From: an uncultured Bacilli bacterium
GTDB taxonomy: Bacteria > Bacillota_I > Bacilli_A > RF39 > UBA660
Reading direction: 5' to 3'
Assembly (NCBI GenBank): GCA_947600335.1
Contig: CANQGB010000005.1
Coordinates: forward strand, 1-45,850
DNA: 45,850 nt
The position numbers and the translations under genes were made by a program. Under the pieces are notes generated by a model. It was not told the DNA's origin. It saw nothing but the letters and a program-made list of their open reading frames with translations, and made no database searches. Below are positions 9,031-19,409 of the stretch, one piece after another. Each line of letters begins with the position of its first letter. Positions within the stretch are counted from its first letter, which is position 1.

Positions 9031-10293
9031 ATGTTTAAAATCTTTGCTAAAATTTTTGCAAGTGAAAACAAAGATTTAAGAAAAAGAATTTATTTCACCC
9101 TTTTTGCTTTAGGAATATTTTGCTTAGGTACAGGAATCACTATTCCTTGGGCAAGTGTTCTATATGAAGAGTTAGGTTTCTTAGAAATCTTCAACTTAAT
9201 GAGTGGTGGCGGATTAAGAAGTTTTTCAATCTTTGCTTTAGGTGTAAGCCCATATATAACTGCTACGATTATTACCCAATTATTACAAATGGACATAATT
9301 CCCTACTTTAAGGAATTAAAAGAACAAGGTTATACTGGAAGACAAAAAATAAATAAAATAAATCGTTATTTAGCAATTATTTTAGCTTTTATTCAAGCTT
9401 ATGTTATTTCTATATTTTACTTAAATACTAATGACGTTATGATTATGTTAAAAACTTCGTTAGTAATGACTGCTGGTACTGCTTTTCTACTTTGGTTAGG
9501 TGACCAAATCACTACTAAAGGTATCGGTAACGGTTCCTCATTACTAATCATGGCTGGTATTATTGAAAGTATGCCAGGTATCTTTATCGGAGCCTTCCAA
9601 GCTTTTATTACTGCTGGTACCTATAATCTAGCTTTAGGAATAACTTTGTTTGTTGTCTTTATTTTAATTTATCTTTTAGTAATCGTAGGAATTATCTGGG
9701 TAACTTTAGCTGAAAGAAGAATTCCTATTCAATATGCTAATCACACTACTAGTGCTTATGGTAATAATAGTTCATTCTTACCAATTAAAATCAATAGTGC
9801 CGGAGTAATTCCTGTTATCTTTGCTTCGATTGTTTTAACTATTCCTTCAACTATTGCTAGTTTAGTAAAAAGCACTAATGCTACCAATTTCATTAATAAA
9901 TACATCATTTATACATCGCCAACAGGATTTATTCTTTATGTAATATTAATATTCTTCTTTGGTTATGTATATACCTATATGATGATGAATCCGGAAGAAA
10001 TGAGTAAAGATTTAACTAAAAGAGGTGGCTACATTCCCGGAGTTAGACCTGGAGCTGAAACCTCTAAATATATCAGTAGTTCTATTGGTAAATTAACCGT
10101 AGTTGGTTCCTTATTCTTAAGTATTTTATCAGGATTACCGATAATTATTGGTAACGTGTTCAACTTACCTAATTCTGTAACTATCGGTGGAACCGGTATC
10201 TTAATTGTTGTTGGTGTAGCTATTGAAACTTATAAACAAATCGAAAGTGGTTTAGTATCTAGAAGCTACAAAAAAAGGAGAAGGTCAAGATGA
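9031..10293 (+). CDS. secY: Preprotein translocase subunit SecY
   Basis: This is the channel of the Sec translocon in the plasma membrane. The 420-aa protein has about ten hydrophobic segments; the family signatures GVSPYITATIITQLLQMD and GNGSSLLIMAGI are visible, as is the conserved cytoplasmic loop near RGGYIPGVRPG. The arginine-rich C-terminus (SYKKRRRSR) is typical. The stop is TGA, and it overlaps the adk start (ATGATGA), good evidence that TGA is a stop here. Confidence 0.97.
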   Translation: MFKIFAKIFASENKDLRKRIYFTLFALGIFCLGTGITIPWASVLYEELGFLEIFNLMSGGGLRSFSIFALGVSPYITATIITQLLQMDIIPYFKELKEQGYTGRQKINKINRYLAIILAFIQAYVISIFYLNTNDVMIMLKTSLVMTAGTAFLLWLGDQITTKGIGNGSSLLIMAGIIESMPGIFIGAFQAFITAGTYNLALGITLFVVFILIYLLVIVGIIWVTLAERRIPIQYANHTTSAYGNNSSFLPIKINSAGVIPVIFASIVLTIPSTIASLVKSTNATNFINKYIIYTSPTGFILYVILIFFFGYVYTYMMMNPEEMSKDLTKRGGYIPGVRPGAETSKYISSSIGKLTVVGSLFLSILSGLPIIIGNVFNLPNSVTIGGTGILIVVGVAIETYKQIESGLVSRSYKKRRRSR

Positions 10294-10940
10294 TGAATGT
10301 TATCTTTATCGCTCCTCCTGCCGCTGGCAAGGGAACAATTAGCAGCTTTTTAGTTCATGACTATAACTACATCCACTTATCAACCGGCGACTTACTAAGA
10401 GAAGTTGCGAAAACTAACCATGAAATTGCCGAACTTATGCAATCAGGAAAGTTTATAAGTGATGATATAATCTTTGGCTTAATTAAAGATAAAATTGTTA
10501 GTCTTAAAGATAAAGCCTTTATCTTAGATGGCGTTCCTCGCAACCTTAATCAAGCTAAATATTTAACAGAGTTATTAAAAGAAATAGATGTGGATAATTA
10601 CTTAGTTATCAACATCGATATTTCTAAAGACACCTTAGAAAAAAGAGCAACAGGTCGTCGAATATGTCCTCAATGTGGCGCAAGTTACAATATCTATTTT
10701 CCCGAGTTTCAACCAACGAAAGAAAATACTTGTAATGAATGCGGAAGTGAACTAATTGCTCGCAGTGATGACTCTCTCGAAACTTTTAAAGTTCGTTATC
10801 AAACTTATTTAGATAATACTTTACCTGTTTTAGATTATTATCAAACTTTAAATAAATTAGTAACAATAAATGCTAACCAAGATAGCGACTTAATTATTAA
10901 AGATGTTTTAAACTCTTTAAAGGTTAAAGAAAATGATTAG
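10290..10940 (+). CDS. adk: Adenylate kinase, zinc-LID type, with atypical P-loop
   Basis: The enzyme catalyses ATP + AMP <=> 2 ADP. The 216-aa protein has an AMP-binding segment (LSTGDLLRE), the FILDGVPRN motif, and a long LID with CPQCG and CNECG, i.e. four zinc-binding cysteines. Oddly, the Walker A is APPAAGKGT where adk normally has GxPGAGKGT, so two glycines are alanine; the catalytic lysine remains. It overlaps secY by 4 nt and map by 8 nt. The second ATG (10293) is an equally possible start. Confidence 0.94.
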   Translation: MMNVIFIAPPAAGKGTISSFLVHDYNYIHLSTGDLLREVAKTNHEIAELMQSGKFISDDIIFGLIKDKIVSLKDKAFILDGVPRNLNQAKYLTELLKEIDVDNYLVINIDISKDTLEKRATGRRICPQCGASYNIYFPEFQPTKENTCNECGSELIARSDDSLETFKVRYQTYLDNTLPVLDYYQTLNKLVTINANQDSDLIIKDVLNSLKVKEND

Positions 10941-11682
10941 TATCAAAAGTCCTCGTGAAATCGAATTAATGAAACATGCGGGCCATATTAATTATTTAAC
11001 TCACGAAGAACTAAAAAAGCATCTAAAACCTGGCATTACTACTGCTGAACTTGATAAAATTGCTTATGCCTTTATCACTAAAAATGATTGTACACCATCT
11101 TGCTTAAACTATGAAGGATTTCCTAAAAGCATTTGTATATCTATCAATGATGAAGTTGTTCATGGCATACCAGGTAAAAGAAAACTTAAAAATCATGATG
11201 TTGTATCAATCGATTTTGGAGTTAAATATAAAGGATATCATTCCGATGCAGCTAGAACCTATATTATAGGAAATGCCTCTCAAGAAATTGAAGATTTAGT
11301 CAAAAATACGGAAGAAGCTTTATATCAAGGCTTGAGTAAAATCAAAGCTGGTGCTAAAATAGGAGACATAAGTCATGCCATTGAAACCTATGCTCATAAT
11401 CATGGCTTAAGTGTTGTTGAAGAATTAGTGGGACATGGAGTTGGAACCAATCTTCATGAAGAACCCGATGTTCCTAATTATGGCGCTGAAAATAAAGGAA
11501 TAATATTAAAAGAAGGAATGACTATTGCCGTAGAACCAATGCTCAATCTTGGCCGTAAAGAAATTTGTTATACTGACCAAGATGACTGGGTAATTGTGAC
11601 GGAAGATGGCTATCCTTCAGCACATTTTGAACATACTGTCTTAGTAACCAAAGATGGCTATGTTATATTAACAGGAGAATAA
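10933..11682 (+). CDS. map: Type I methionine aminopeptidase
   Basis: It removes N-terminal methionine from nascent proteins. This 249-aa pita-bread-fold protein shows the metal ligands in SIDFGVKYKGYHSDAAR (two Asp), the GHGVGTNLHEEP histidine, the AVEPML glutamate and the final glutamate in HFEHTVLV. The active-site His is in DEVVHGIPG. Located between adk and infA, the standard Bacillota order. Confidence 0.96.
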   Translation: MISIKSPREIELMKHAGHINYLTHEELKKHLKPGITTAELDKIAYAFITKNDCTPSCLNYEGFPKSICISINDEVVHGIPGKRKLKNHDVVSIDFGVKYKGYHSDAARTYIIGNASQEIEDLVKNTEEALYQGLSKIKAGAKIGDISHAIETYAHNHGLSVVEELVGHGVGTNLHEEPDVPNYGAENKGIILKEGMTIAVEPMLNLGRKEICYTDQDDWVIVTEDGYPSAHFEHTVLVTKDGYVILTGE

Positions 11683-11685
11683 AAT

Positions 11686-11946
11686 ATGGCGAAAAAAAAT
11701 TATGAAAAGAAAAATAATAATGCTTCAAATAATAAAGAAGATAAAATTGAAGTAGAAGGTAAAGTAGTAGAAGTCTTAAAAGGTGGCGACTACATTGTAG
11801 AATTACCTAATGGATATACTGTAGAGGCCTACGTTTCTGGTAAAATGCGCGTTAATATGATACGCATCTTACCAGGTGATACAGTAACTATCGAATTATC
11901 GCCTTATGATTTAACACGTGGGCGTATTACATGGAATAAAAGATAA
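11686..11946 (+). CDS. infA: Translation initiation factor IF-1, N-terminally extended
   Basis: The OB-fold core [22 protein letters not shown] through RGRITWNKR is a good IF-1. It binds the ribosomal A site during initiation. At 86 aa it carries about 14 extra Lys/Asn-rich residues at the N-terminus compared with the ~72-aa norm. No better internal ATG with an SD is seen; AGGAG in the end of map supports the ATG at 11686. Confidence 0.94.
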   Translation: MAKKNYEKKNNNASNNKEDKIEVEGKVVEVLKGGDYIVELPNGYTVEAYVSGKMRVNMIRILPGDTVTIELSPYDLTRGRITWNKR

Positions 11947-11961
11947 TGGAGGTAAAAAAAT

Positions 11962-12078
11962 ATGAAAAAAAGACCATCAGTAAAACCAATATGTCAAAAA
12001 TGTAAAAAAATTAAAAGAAAAGGAAAAGTAATGGTTATTTGTGAAAATCCAAAACACAAACAAGTTCAAGGTAAATAA
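11962..12078 (+). CDS. rpmJ: 50S ribosomal protein L36
   Basis: This 38-aa zinc-ribbon protein ([16 protein letters not shown], then a [11 protein letters not shown] end) has a Cys-x2-Cys...Cys...His zinc set. TGGAGG lies 8 nt before the ATG. It sits between infA and rpsM as expected and is small enough to be missed by length-filtered gene calling. Confidence 0.95.
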   Translation: MKKRPSVKPICQKCKKIKRKGKVMVICENPKHKQVQGK

Positions 12079-12092
12079 GGAGGATTAAGAAA

Positions 12093-12467
12093 GTGGCAAG
12101 AATTAAAAATATTGAGTTACCAAATGAAAAACATGTTTGCATTGGCTTAACAGCCATTTATGGAATTGGTAGAAATTTAGCATTAACTATCTGTGAAAAT
12201 GCCAAAGTTGAACCAACTAAAAAAATAAAAGACTTAACTGAAGATGAAATCTCTGCACTTCGTAAAGAAGTAGATAAATATCAAGTAGAAGGTGATCTTC
12301 GTCGTGAAGTTCAAATGTCTATCAAAAATAAAATGGAAATTAATTGCTACCAAGGAATTAGACATAAAAAAGGTTTACCAGTTCGCGGTCAAAGAACTAA
12401 CCGCAATGCTCGTACTCGTAAGGGTAAAGGTAAAACTGTAGCAAATAAGAAAAAAGTAGGTAAGTAG
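12093..12467 (+). CDS. rpsM: 30S ribosomal protein S13
   Basis: The start codon is GTG at 12093 behind AAGGAGG. The 124-aa product [25 protein letters not shown]... has the S13 helix-hairpin-helix and ends in the basic [19 protein letters not shown] tail that contacts P-site tRNA. Followed by rpsK and rpoA. Confidence 0.96.
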   Translation: MARIKNIELPNEKHVCIGLTAIYGIGRNLALTICENAKVEPTKKIKDLTEDEISALRKEVDKYQVEGDLRREVQMSIKNKMEINCYQGIRHKKGLPVRGQRTNRNARTRKGKGKTVANKKKVGK

Positions 12468-12478
12468 GAGGTTAAAAT

Positions 12479-12862
12479 ATGGCATACAATAGAAGAAAAA
12501 GAAAAGTTAAGAAGAATATACCTGAAGCCGTTGCTCATATCCAATCTACATATAATAATACAATTGTAACTATCACAGATAAAGATGGAAATGCAATAAG
12601 CTGGGCTTCTGCTGGAACAATCGGGTACAAAGGAAGTAAGAAAAAAACTCCTTATGCTGCTGGTATAAGTGCTGAAGCTTGTGCTAAAGCCGCATTAGAT
12701 AATGGGGTAAAAAAAGTTGAAGTGCGTGTTAAAGGACTTGGAGCTGGTAGAGAAAATGCTATTCGTTCTTTACAAGGCGCTGGACTTGAAATTACTAGTA
12801 TAACTGATGAAACACCAGTTCCACATAATGGTTGCCGTGCACCTAAACGTCCTAGAAAATAG
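12479..12862 (+). CDS. rpsK: 30S ribosomal protein S11
   Basis: This 127-aa protein has the [16 protein letters not shown] start and the invariant C-terminus [17 protein letters not shown]11 lies in the 30S platform next to the Shine-Dalgarno helix. SD TAGGAGG is 9 nt upstream. Confidence 0.97.
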   Translation: MAYNRRKRKVKKNIPEAVAHIQSTYNNTIVTITDKDGNAISWASAGTIGYKGSKKKTPYAAGISAEACAKAALDNGVKKVEVRVKGLGAGRENAIRSLQGAGLEITSITDETPVPHNGCRAPKRPRK

Positions 12863-12885
12863 TTAGTGAAAGGAAAAGATATATA

Positions 12886-13830
12886 ATGATTAAATTTGAA
12901 AAACCGGAGTATAAAATAACGGAATATATTCAAGACTCTCATTATGGGGAATTTGTTTTAGAACCTTTAGAAAGAGGATTTGGTACTACTATTGGTACAG
13001 CTCTAAGAAGAGTAATGTTATCAAGTTTACCAGGCTGTGCTATTACAAGTGTTAAAATTGATGGCGTTTTACATGAATTCCAAAAAATTGAAGGAGTTTA
13101 TGAAGATGTAACAAGCATTGTCCTTGCTTTAAAAGGCATTGTCTTAAAAAATCATACAGAAGAAGATAAAGTTATTCATTTATCTAAATCTACTCCTGGA
13201 CCAGTTTTAGCTGGCGATATTGAAACTGATGCTGACTTAGAAGTAATTAATAAAGATTTAGTAATTTGTAACCTTGTTGAAGGTGGCAAAATTAATATGG
13301 AAATGACTGTTTCTAATGGTAAAGGATATGTTGATTCCAAAGAAAATCAAGCTAAATTAACTGATAAAAAAGTGGGAGTTATTGCTATTGATTCTCTATA
13401 TTCTCCAGTTGAATTAGTTGGTTATGAAGTTGAAAATGCACGTGTTGGCCATAACGAAAATTATGATAAACTAATCATGCATGTTACCACTAATGGTAGT
13501 ATTACACCTGAAGAAGCAATGGCATTATCTGCTAAAATTTTAATCGAACATTTCAATATTGTAACAGATTTAAATTCCATTAGTGATGTATCTGGTTTAA
13601 TGGCTGAAAAGAAAGTTGATACAATTACTAAAACTCTTGAGACTCCAATTGAAGAAATTGAATTCTCTGTCAGAGCATATAACTGTTTAAAACGTGCGGG
13701 TATTCATACTGTTCAAGACCTTATATCAAAAAGAGAAGTTGAAGTTACTAAAATCCGCAACTTAGGTAAAAAATCATTAAAAGAAGTAATAGATAAAGTA
13801 GCAGAAATGGGACTTAAGTTCCGCGATTAA
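12886..13830 (+). CDS. rpoA: RNA polymerase alpha subunit
   Basis: The 314-aa protein has alphaNTD (residues 1 to ~230; EPLERGFGTTIGTALRRVMLSSLPG dimerisation signature) and alphaCTD (from ~245; SVRAYNCLKRAGIHTVQDL, then LGKKSLKEV) that touches UP elements and regulators. Standard position between rpsK and rplQ. Confidence 0.97.
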   Translation: MIKFEKPEYKITEYIQDSHYGEFVLEPLERGFGTTIGTALRRVMLSSLPGCAITSVKIDGVLHEFQKIEGVYEDVTSIVLALKGIVLKNHTEEDKVIHLSKSTPGPVLAGDIETDADLEVINKDLVICNLVEGGKINMEMTVSNGKGYVDSKENQAKLTDKKVGVIAIDSLYSPVELVGYEVENARVGHNENYDKLIMHVTTNGSITPEEAMALSAKILIEHFNIVTDLNSISDVSGLMAEKKVDTITKTLETPIEEIEFSVRAYNCLKRAGIHTVQDLISKREVEVTKIRNLGKKSLKEVIDKVAEMGLKFRD

Positions 13831-13844
13831 GGAGGTAAAAAAAC

Positions 13845-14186
13845 ATGGCTTATAGAAAATTAGGAAGAGAAACAAGACAAAGACACAGTGTTTTTGCTGG
13901 ATTAACAGTTGAAACTATTTTAAATGAAGGAATTGTTACAACTGAAGCTAAAGCTAAAGAAGTTCGTAAGTTTGTTGATAAAATGATTACTTATGGAAAA
14001 CGTGGAACTTTAGTATCTCGGCGTAAAGCCCTTGCTTGTGTTTATAACAACAAGGAATGTGTTGATAAAGTATTTAATGAACTTGCTAAACGCTATGAAA
14101 ATCGTAATGGTGGTTACACTAGAATTATTAAACTAGCTGAAAGACATGGCGATGATGCTTTAGAAGTTAGACTTGAATTAGTTTAG
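13845..14186 (+). CDS. rplQ: 50S ribosomal protein L17
   Basis: This 113-aa protein starts MAYRKLGRETRQRHSVFAGL, a typical L17 opening, and ends ERHGDDALEVRLELV. It is the last gene of the super-operon; its stop codon lies within the stem of the terminator at 14177-14206. Confidence 0.96.
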   Translation: MAYRKLGRETRQRHSVFAGLTVETILNEGIVTTEAKAKEVRKFVDKMITYGKRGTLVSRRKALACVYNNKECVDKVFNELAKRYENRNGGYTRIIKLAERHGDDALEVRLELV

Positions 14187-14206
14187 AAATAAACTAATTT
14201 TTTTTT
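14177..14206 (+). terminator. Rho-independent terminator after rplQ
   Basis: A perfect 8-bp stem ATTAGTTT (14177-14184) / AAACTAAT (14191-14198) with a 6-nt loop is followed by eight T. It overlaps the rplQ stop and ends the ribosomal operon. Confidence 0.85.
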
Positions 14207-14215
14207 AATATAAAG

Positions 14216-14243
14216 TTGTTTTTTAATGTAATCATGTTATAAT
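14216..14243 (+). promoter_or_regulatory. Promoter of the tRNA-Thr gene
   Basis: TTGTTT (14216-14221) and TATAAT (14238-14243) are 16 bp apart. The start would be within a few bases of the tRNA 5' end at 14253. Confidence 0.6.
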
Positions 14244-14252
14244 ATGAAGTGT

Positions 14253-14328
14253 GCTGGAATAGCTCAGTTGGTAGAGCAACGCCCTCGTAACGCGTAGGTC
14301 GCAAGTTCGAATCTTGTTTCCAGCACCA
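14253..14328 (+). tRNA. tRNA-Thr (anticodon CGU), CCA encoded
   Basis: The cloverleaf folds by eye: acceptor GCTGGAA/TTCCAGC, D stem GCTC/GAGC, anticodon loop CTCGTAA with CGT at positions 34-36, T stem GCAAG/CTTGT with loop TTCGAAT, discriminator A and encoded CCA. The anticodon stem has one C-C mismatch next to the loop. The anticodon CGU reads ACG (Thr). An integrated element begins shortly downstream. Confidence 0.93.
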
Positions 14329-14342
14329 TAGGGAAATCCGCT

Positions 14343-14408
14343 CGAACTTTTTTATAAAGTTTCGAGAATAAATAGACAATCAATTCTAAAATGGATTGAT
14401 TTTTTTCT
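14343..14408 (+). terminator. Two hairpins after the tRNA, the second a terminator
   Basis: An imperfect stem CTCGAACTTT / AAAGTTTCGAG (about 14340-14366) is followed by AATCAAT (14379-14385) / ATTGATT with a ~10-nt loop and then a run of T (to ~14407). The second is a convincing rho-independent terminator for the tRNA transcript. Confidence 0.65.
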
Positions 14409-14448
14409 TGTTTAGAAAAGAATCTTTCAAAGGAAAGGATTGGTTAAA

Positions 14449-14712
14449 ATGGTAAATGTTATTAAGCAAGAAATTAAAATGGAAGAATCATTAAGAAAGA
14501 GATTAGAATTTATATGTGAGTTTTGTAAAGTTAAGCCAACTATTATTAATGGTAATTTAAGAATAATAGATAAAACTAATCTTACTTATCTAGAGCCACA
14601 TAGAATAATAATTAATGATGTAACTTTTCTTGCCTTTAATTATTCTAATGAGATATTTATTGAAAATCTTAATAACAAGATTAAATTATCTGAATTAAAA
14701 AACTATTTATAA
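14449..14712 (+). CDS. Small hypothetical protein at the left end of the mobile element
   Basis: This 87-aa protein starts at ATG 14449, with AAAGGAAAGG about 10 nt upstream; a TTG at 14440 sits on the SD. I do not recognise it. It is charged, with a short beta-rich middle (IINGNLRIIDKTNLTYLEPHR), no TM segment and no cysteine cluster beyond CEFC. It lies between the tRNA terminator and the recombinase promoter and is probably an accessory gene of the element. Confidence 0.6.
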   Translation: MVNVIKQEIKMEESLRKRLEFICEFCKVKPTIINGNLRIIDKTNLTYLEPHRIIINDVTFLAFNYSNEIFIENLNNKIKLSELKNYL

Positions 14713-14743
14713 CATAACTAATATCTATACTCTTATCAAGAAA

Positions 14744-14771
14744 TTGACAAATCTAAAAAAAGTGATATTAT
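14744..14771 (+). promoter_or_regulatory. Promoter of the recombinase transcript
   Basis: Consensus -35 TTGACA (14744-14749), 16-bp spacer, -10 TATTAT (14766-14771). It precedes the small leader ORF and the serine recombinase. Confidence 0.7.
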
Positions 14772-14826
14772 ATAAAAACAATAAATGACAAGCAGTATCC
14801 GTCTTTTATTAAAAAGGAGGTACACT

Positions 14827-14907
14827 ATGGTCAAAGGCACAATTAATAAGAAATATAACATGAAATTAAGAGGAGTCAAAGGTATTAGTTTGAACTATTA
14901 TTTTTGA
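14827..14907 (+). CDS. 26-aa putative leader peptide upstream of the recombinase
   Basis: A small ORF (MVKGTINKKYNMKLRGVKG...) has a very strong ribosome-binding site, AAAAAGGAGG, 7 nt before its ATG, and ends with TGA at 14905-14907, about 33 nt before the recombinase ATG. The stop lies just before a T-rich stretch. The strong SD suggests it is translated; a translational-coupling or attenuation role for the recombinase is inferred only. Confidence 0.5.
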   Translation: MVKGTINKKYNMKLRGVKGISLNYYF

Positions 14908-14934
14908 TTCCTTTTTTGTAGGAGAAGGAGTTGA

Positions 14935-16794
<1,860 letters not shown>

Positions 16795-17045
16795 AATGCG
16801 TGGCACGTTTTGTTGAACTTGTTCAATGAAAGTAGCGATAGCAATTTAAAAATTAATACTTTATGTAGTTTTAACTATTTACGAAGTTTATAGTTATTAC
16901 GGGATAAAGTAAACGAATTCTAAGGTGTTAAACCTTAGCCCACTGGATATTTTGTATGCTTGGCGTACAAAATTCCTAGGGGGTTAGAAATTTTGGATGA
17001 CCAAAATGGCCACTCAAGTGGTCACTTCTAGAAAGGAGGAACATT
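16795..17045 (+). other. Hairpin-rich intergenic region, candidate oriT of the MobV relaxase
   Basis: Six inverted repeats are packed into 250 bp: TTGAA/TTCAA (16813-16826); ACTTTAT...ATAAAGT (16858-16864, 16904-16910) enclosing AACTAT/ATAGTT; CTAAGGT/ACCTTAG (16920-16938); an 11-bp stem (16949-16973); ATTTTGG/CCAAAAT (16990-17007); and TGGCCACT/AGTGGTCA (17007-17024). MobV oriT sites (pMV158, Tn4451 RSA) lie just upstream of the relaxase gene and contain ACTTTAT/ATAAAGT-type repeats, so the 16855-16915 part is the best oriT candidate. Confidence 0.5.
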
Positions 17046-18392
17046 ATGCCAGAACTTGCTTATTCCCTACATTTAGGTAGTGATAAAAATAGAAAAAATG
17101 TATCTAAACGAAATGGTAAAAACAATTTGAGTGGAACAACTTCTTTACTAAACAATGCTATTCAAAATGTAAGACAATTATCAAAAGTTGATAAGCATAA
17201 TTATAGAAAATATGATAATAACCAAGACTTAATAGAAATAGTAAGAGGAACTTCTTCTCCACTCGACGATGTAAAAGAATTATATTTAAGTGAATTTGAA
17301 GAAGCAAGATTAGAATATAATTCTAAACAATCTAGACCTAGCCGTATGATAGAAAATTATTTTGATAATGTTTCTAATAACGAAAAGAAAGATCTTGCTT
17401 GTGAAATAATTATTGAACTTGGAGATAGAGAATATTGGGATACAAAAGATGAAATCTTTAAAAAGAAAATGTCAGAAGTATATAAAAAACAAGTTGATGA
17501 TTTAGAATTACTTGTTTCTAATTTTAAAGTGGCTAGTGCCATTATTCATTATGATGAAACAAGTCCACATATTCATATAGTTGGTGTTCCAATTAAATAC
17601 AAAAATAAAAATGGTATGGAAAAACAGGTCGGTAAATCAGATGTATTTACAAAAGAATCTTTAATAAGATTACAAGATAAAATGAGAACTCTATGCATTG
17701 AAGAATTTAATGAAGTATATAATTTGGATTCTACTTTAAAGCAAAAACAAAAAGGTAGAAACAGAGATATTCATGTATCTGATATGGATAACTATATTGA
17801 AATGAAAAAACAAATTGAAAAGAATACTGAAAATTTAAAACAAGCAAATAAAAAATCTTCAGAACTGAAACAAAATTCTAAAAATATAAAAGATAAAATA
17901 GATAAACTAAAAATTTCTAAAATTAATAAAGATAATTATATTTTATCAAAAGAAGATAAAGATTCTTTTATCTATTTTATAGAAAAAGTAGATAACACAA
18001 ATAAAGAATATGATAAAATACAGACTCTCTCTAATACACTAGTTAATGCTCATGAACAACTAAAAGATAAGAATAATAAGATTAAAACTCTAACTGAAAA
18101 TAATGAAGCACTTAATTTAAGAGTTAAAACTTTAAATGATACGATTAAAGAAAAAAATAATGAAATATCATTTTTAAAATCAAAGATAGATGATTTTAAA
18201 AATGCATTTGAGTATTGGAAGAATAGATTTGAAAAATTAATATTTTTCTTATATAGTAAACTTCATAGATGGTATGATAAAGATGATAAATATATTGATG
18301 TAATTAATGATATGTATGAAAATAATGTATTGAATAATGATGACATTGACGAATTAGATTTAAGTAAAGAAAAAGATGATTATGAAAGATAG
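17046..18392 (+). CDS. MobV/Pre-family relaxase (plasmid mobilization protein)
   Basis: This 448-aa protein nicks oriT for conjugative mobilization. The N-terminal catalytic domain (~1-210) contains the family motif HYDETSPHIHIVGVP (His168, His175, His177 as metal ligands), the typical KSDVFTKESLIRLQDKM segment and an early Asn/Ser-rich region. The C-terminal half is a long Lys/Asn/Glu coiled coil (~250-400), as in pMV158 MobM and Tn4451 TnpZ. A strong AAAGGAGGA precedes the ATG. No T4SS genes are visible, so it would need a helper. Confidence 0.92.
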   Translation: MPELAYSLHLGSDKNRKNVSKRNGKNNLSGTTSLLNNAIQNVRQLSKVDKHNYRKYDNNQDLIEIVRGTSSPLDDVKELYLSEFEEARLEYNSKQSRPSRMIENYFDNVSNNEKKDLACEIIIELGDREYWDTKDEIFKKKMSEVYKKQVDDLELLVSNFKVASAIIHYDETSPHIHIVGVPIKYKNKNGMEKQVGKSDVFTKESLIRLQDKMRTLCIEEFNEVYNLDSTLKQKQKGRNRDIHVSDMDNYIEMKKQIEKNTENLKQANKKSSELKQNSKNIKDKIDKLKISKINKDNYILSKEDKDSFIYFIEKVDNTNKEYDKIQTLSNTLVNAHEQLKDKNNKIKTLTENNEALNLRVKTLNDTIKEKNNEISFLKSKIDDFKNAFEYWKNRFEKLIFFLYSKLHRWYDKDDKYIDVINDMYENNVLNNDDIDELDLSKEKDDYER

Positions 18393-18452
18393 AAAATTGA
18401 TTCATTTTTAAATATTAGTGATATAATAGAAAATTAAAAGGAGATGATATAA

Positions 18453-19379
18453 ATGTTGAATTCAGATGATCTAAATAAATATGTCAATGCCTTATTAAAC
18501 AAGTCAGAAGAGGCATATTTAATGTCAATTGAGATTATAAATAAACCTACTATCAACTATAGAACTGAAGGATTTTGTTTTTTTATATGCAATGCTTGGG
18601 AATTATTACTTAAAGCATATTTAATTAATAAGGGAAAAGATATAAATGTAATAAATTATAAAGACGATTCTAATAGAACAATAGGATTAGATGAATGTGT
18701 TGAAAAAGTTTTTACTAGTACAACTGATAAGACAAAAACAAATATTTCATTTATTAGAAATATTAGAAATAAATCTACTCATTTAATTCTTCCTGAATTT
18801 GATTTTGTATTGGCTCCAGCTTTTCAAAGATGCTTAACTAACTACAATAAATTCTTTAAAAAACATTTTCCAAATTATAATTTAAATGAAAAAGTTACGC
18901 CATATATAGCTTTAGTAAATCCTGGGGATAATCAAGATATATCATCTTTAGTACTAAATCCAGCAAATTTAATATTATTTGATAAAATTAGAAACGAGAT
19001 GGATACTGATGAAAGTTTAGTACAAACATTAAGGCTTGTATCAACAAAGAAAGAATCCGATGCCGATATTAAATATACAGTTGTCAAAGAGGGTGGAGAA
19101 AATGCAAAATTTATAAATGTTCCAAAAGATATAGAGGTAACACATCCTTATACAACACAAGAAGTTATTAAAAAAATATGTGAAACTATAGAAATAACAT
19201 TGGGACCAAATCATGGATTTACATCTAATAAATTTCATGATATATGTAAGAGAAAAAATGTTAAAAGTAATCAAGATTATTGCTATCAATTTCCATATTC
19301 TAAAAATAATATTAAAAAGTATAGTGATTTAGCAATAGAATATATAAGTCAGATTTACATTGAAGAAAATAAAAAATAA
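18453..19379 (+). CDS. DUF3644-like HEPN-fold protein
   Basis: This 308-aa protein begins with helices resembling DUF3644 (residues ~8-130: the segment ending FFICNAWELLLKAYL, then NIRNKSTHL). It has a HEPN-style Rx4H motif, Arg105-NKST-His110, the usual RNase active-site pattern in HEPN toxins and defence proteins. The C-terminal half is unassigned. It follows the relaxase by 60 nt with an AAAGGAGAT SD. A role as an RNase-type defence or stability factor is inferred, not shown. Confidence 0.65.
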   Translation: MLNSDDLNKYVNALLNKSEEAYLMSIEIINKPTINYRTEGFCFFICNAWELLLKAYLINKGKDINVINYKDDSNRTIGLDECVEKVFTSTTDKTKTNISFIRNIRNKSTHLILPEFDFVLAPAFQRCLTNYNKFFKKHFPNYNLNEKVTPYIALVNPGDNQDISSLVLNPANLILFDKIRNEMDTDESLVQTLRLVSTKKESDADIKYTVVKEGGENAKFINVPKDIEVTHPYTTQEVIKKICETIEITLGPNHGFTSNKFHDICKRKNVKSNQDYCYQFPYSKNNIKKYSDLAIEYISQIYIEENKK

Positions 19380-19409
19380 AAAAATGATGAATAATTTATA
19401 TTAATATGA

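Noticed and set aside
14194-14379. 61-codon minus-strand ORF covering the tRNA-Thr
   Set aside because: It is the antisense of the tRNA gene and its flanks; tRNA antisense commonly gives such spurious ORFs. No SD and no coding bias.
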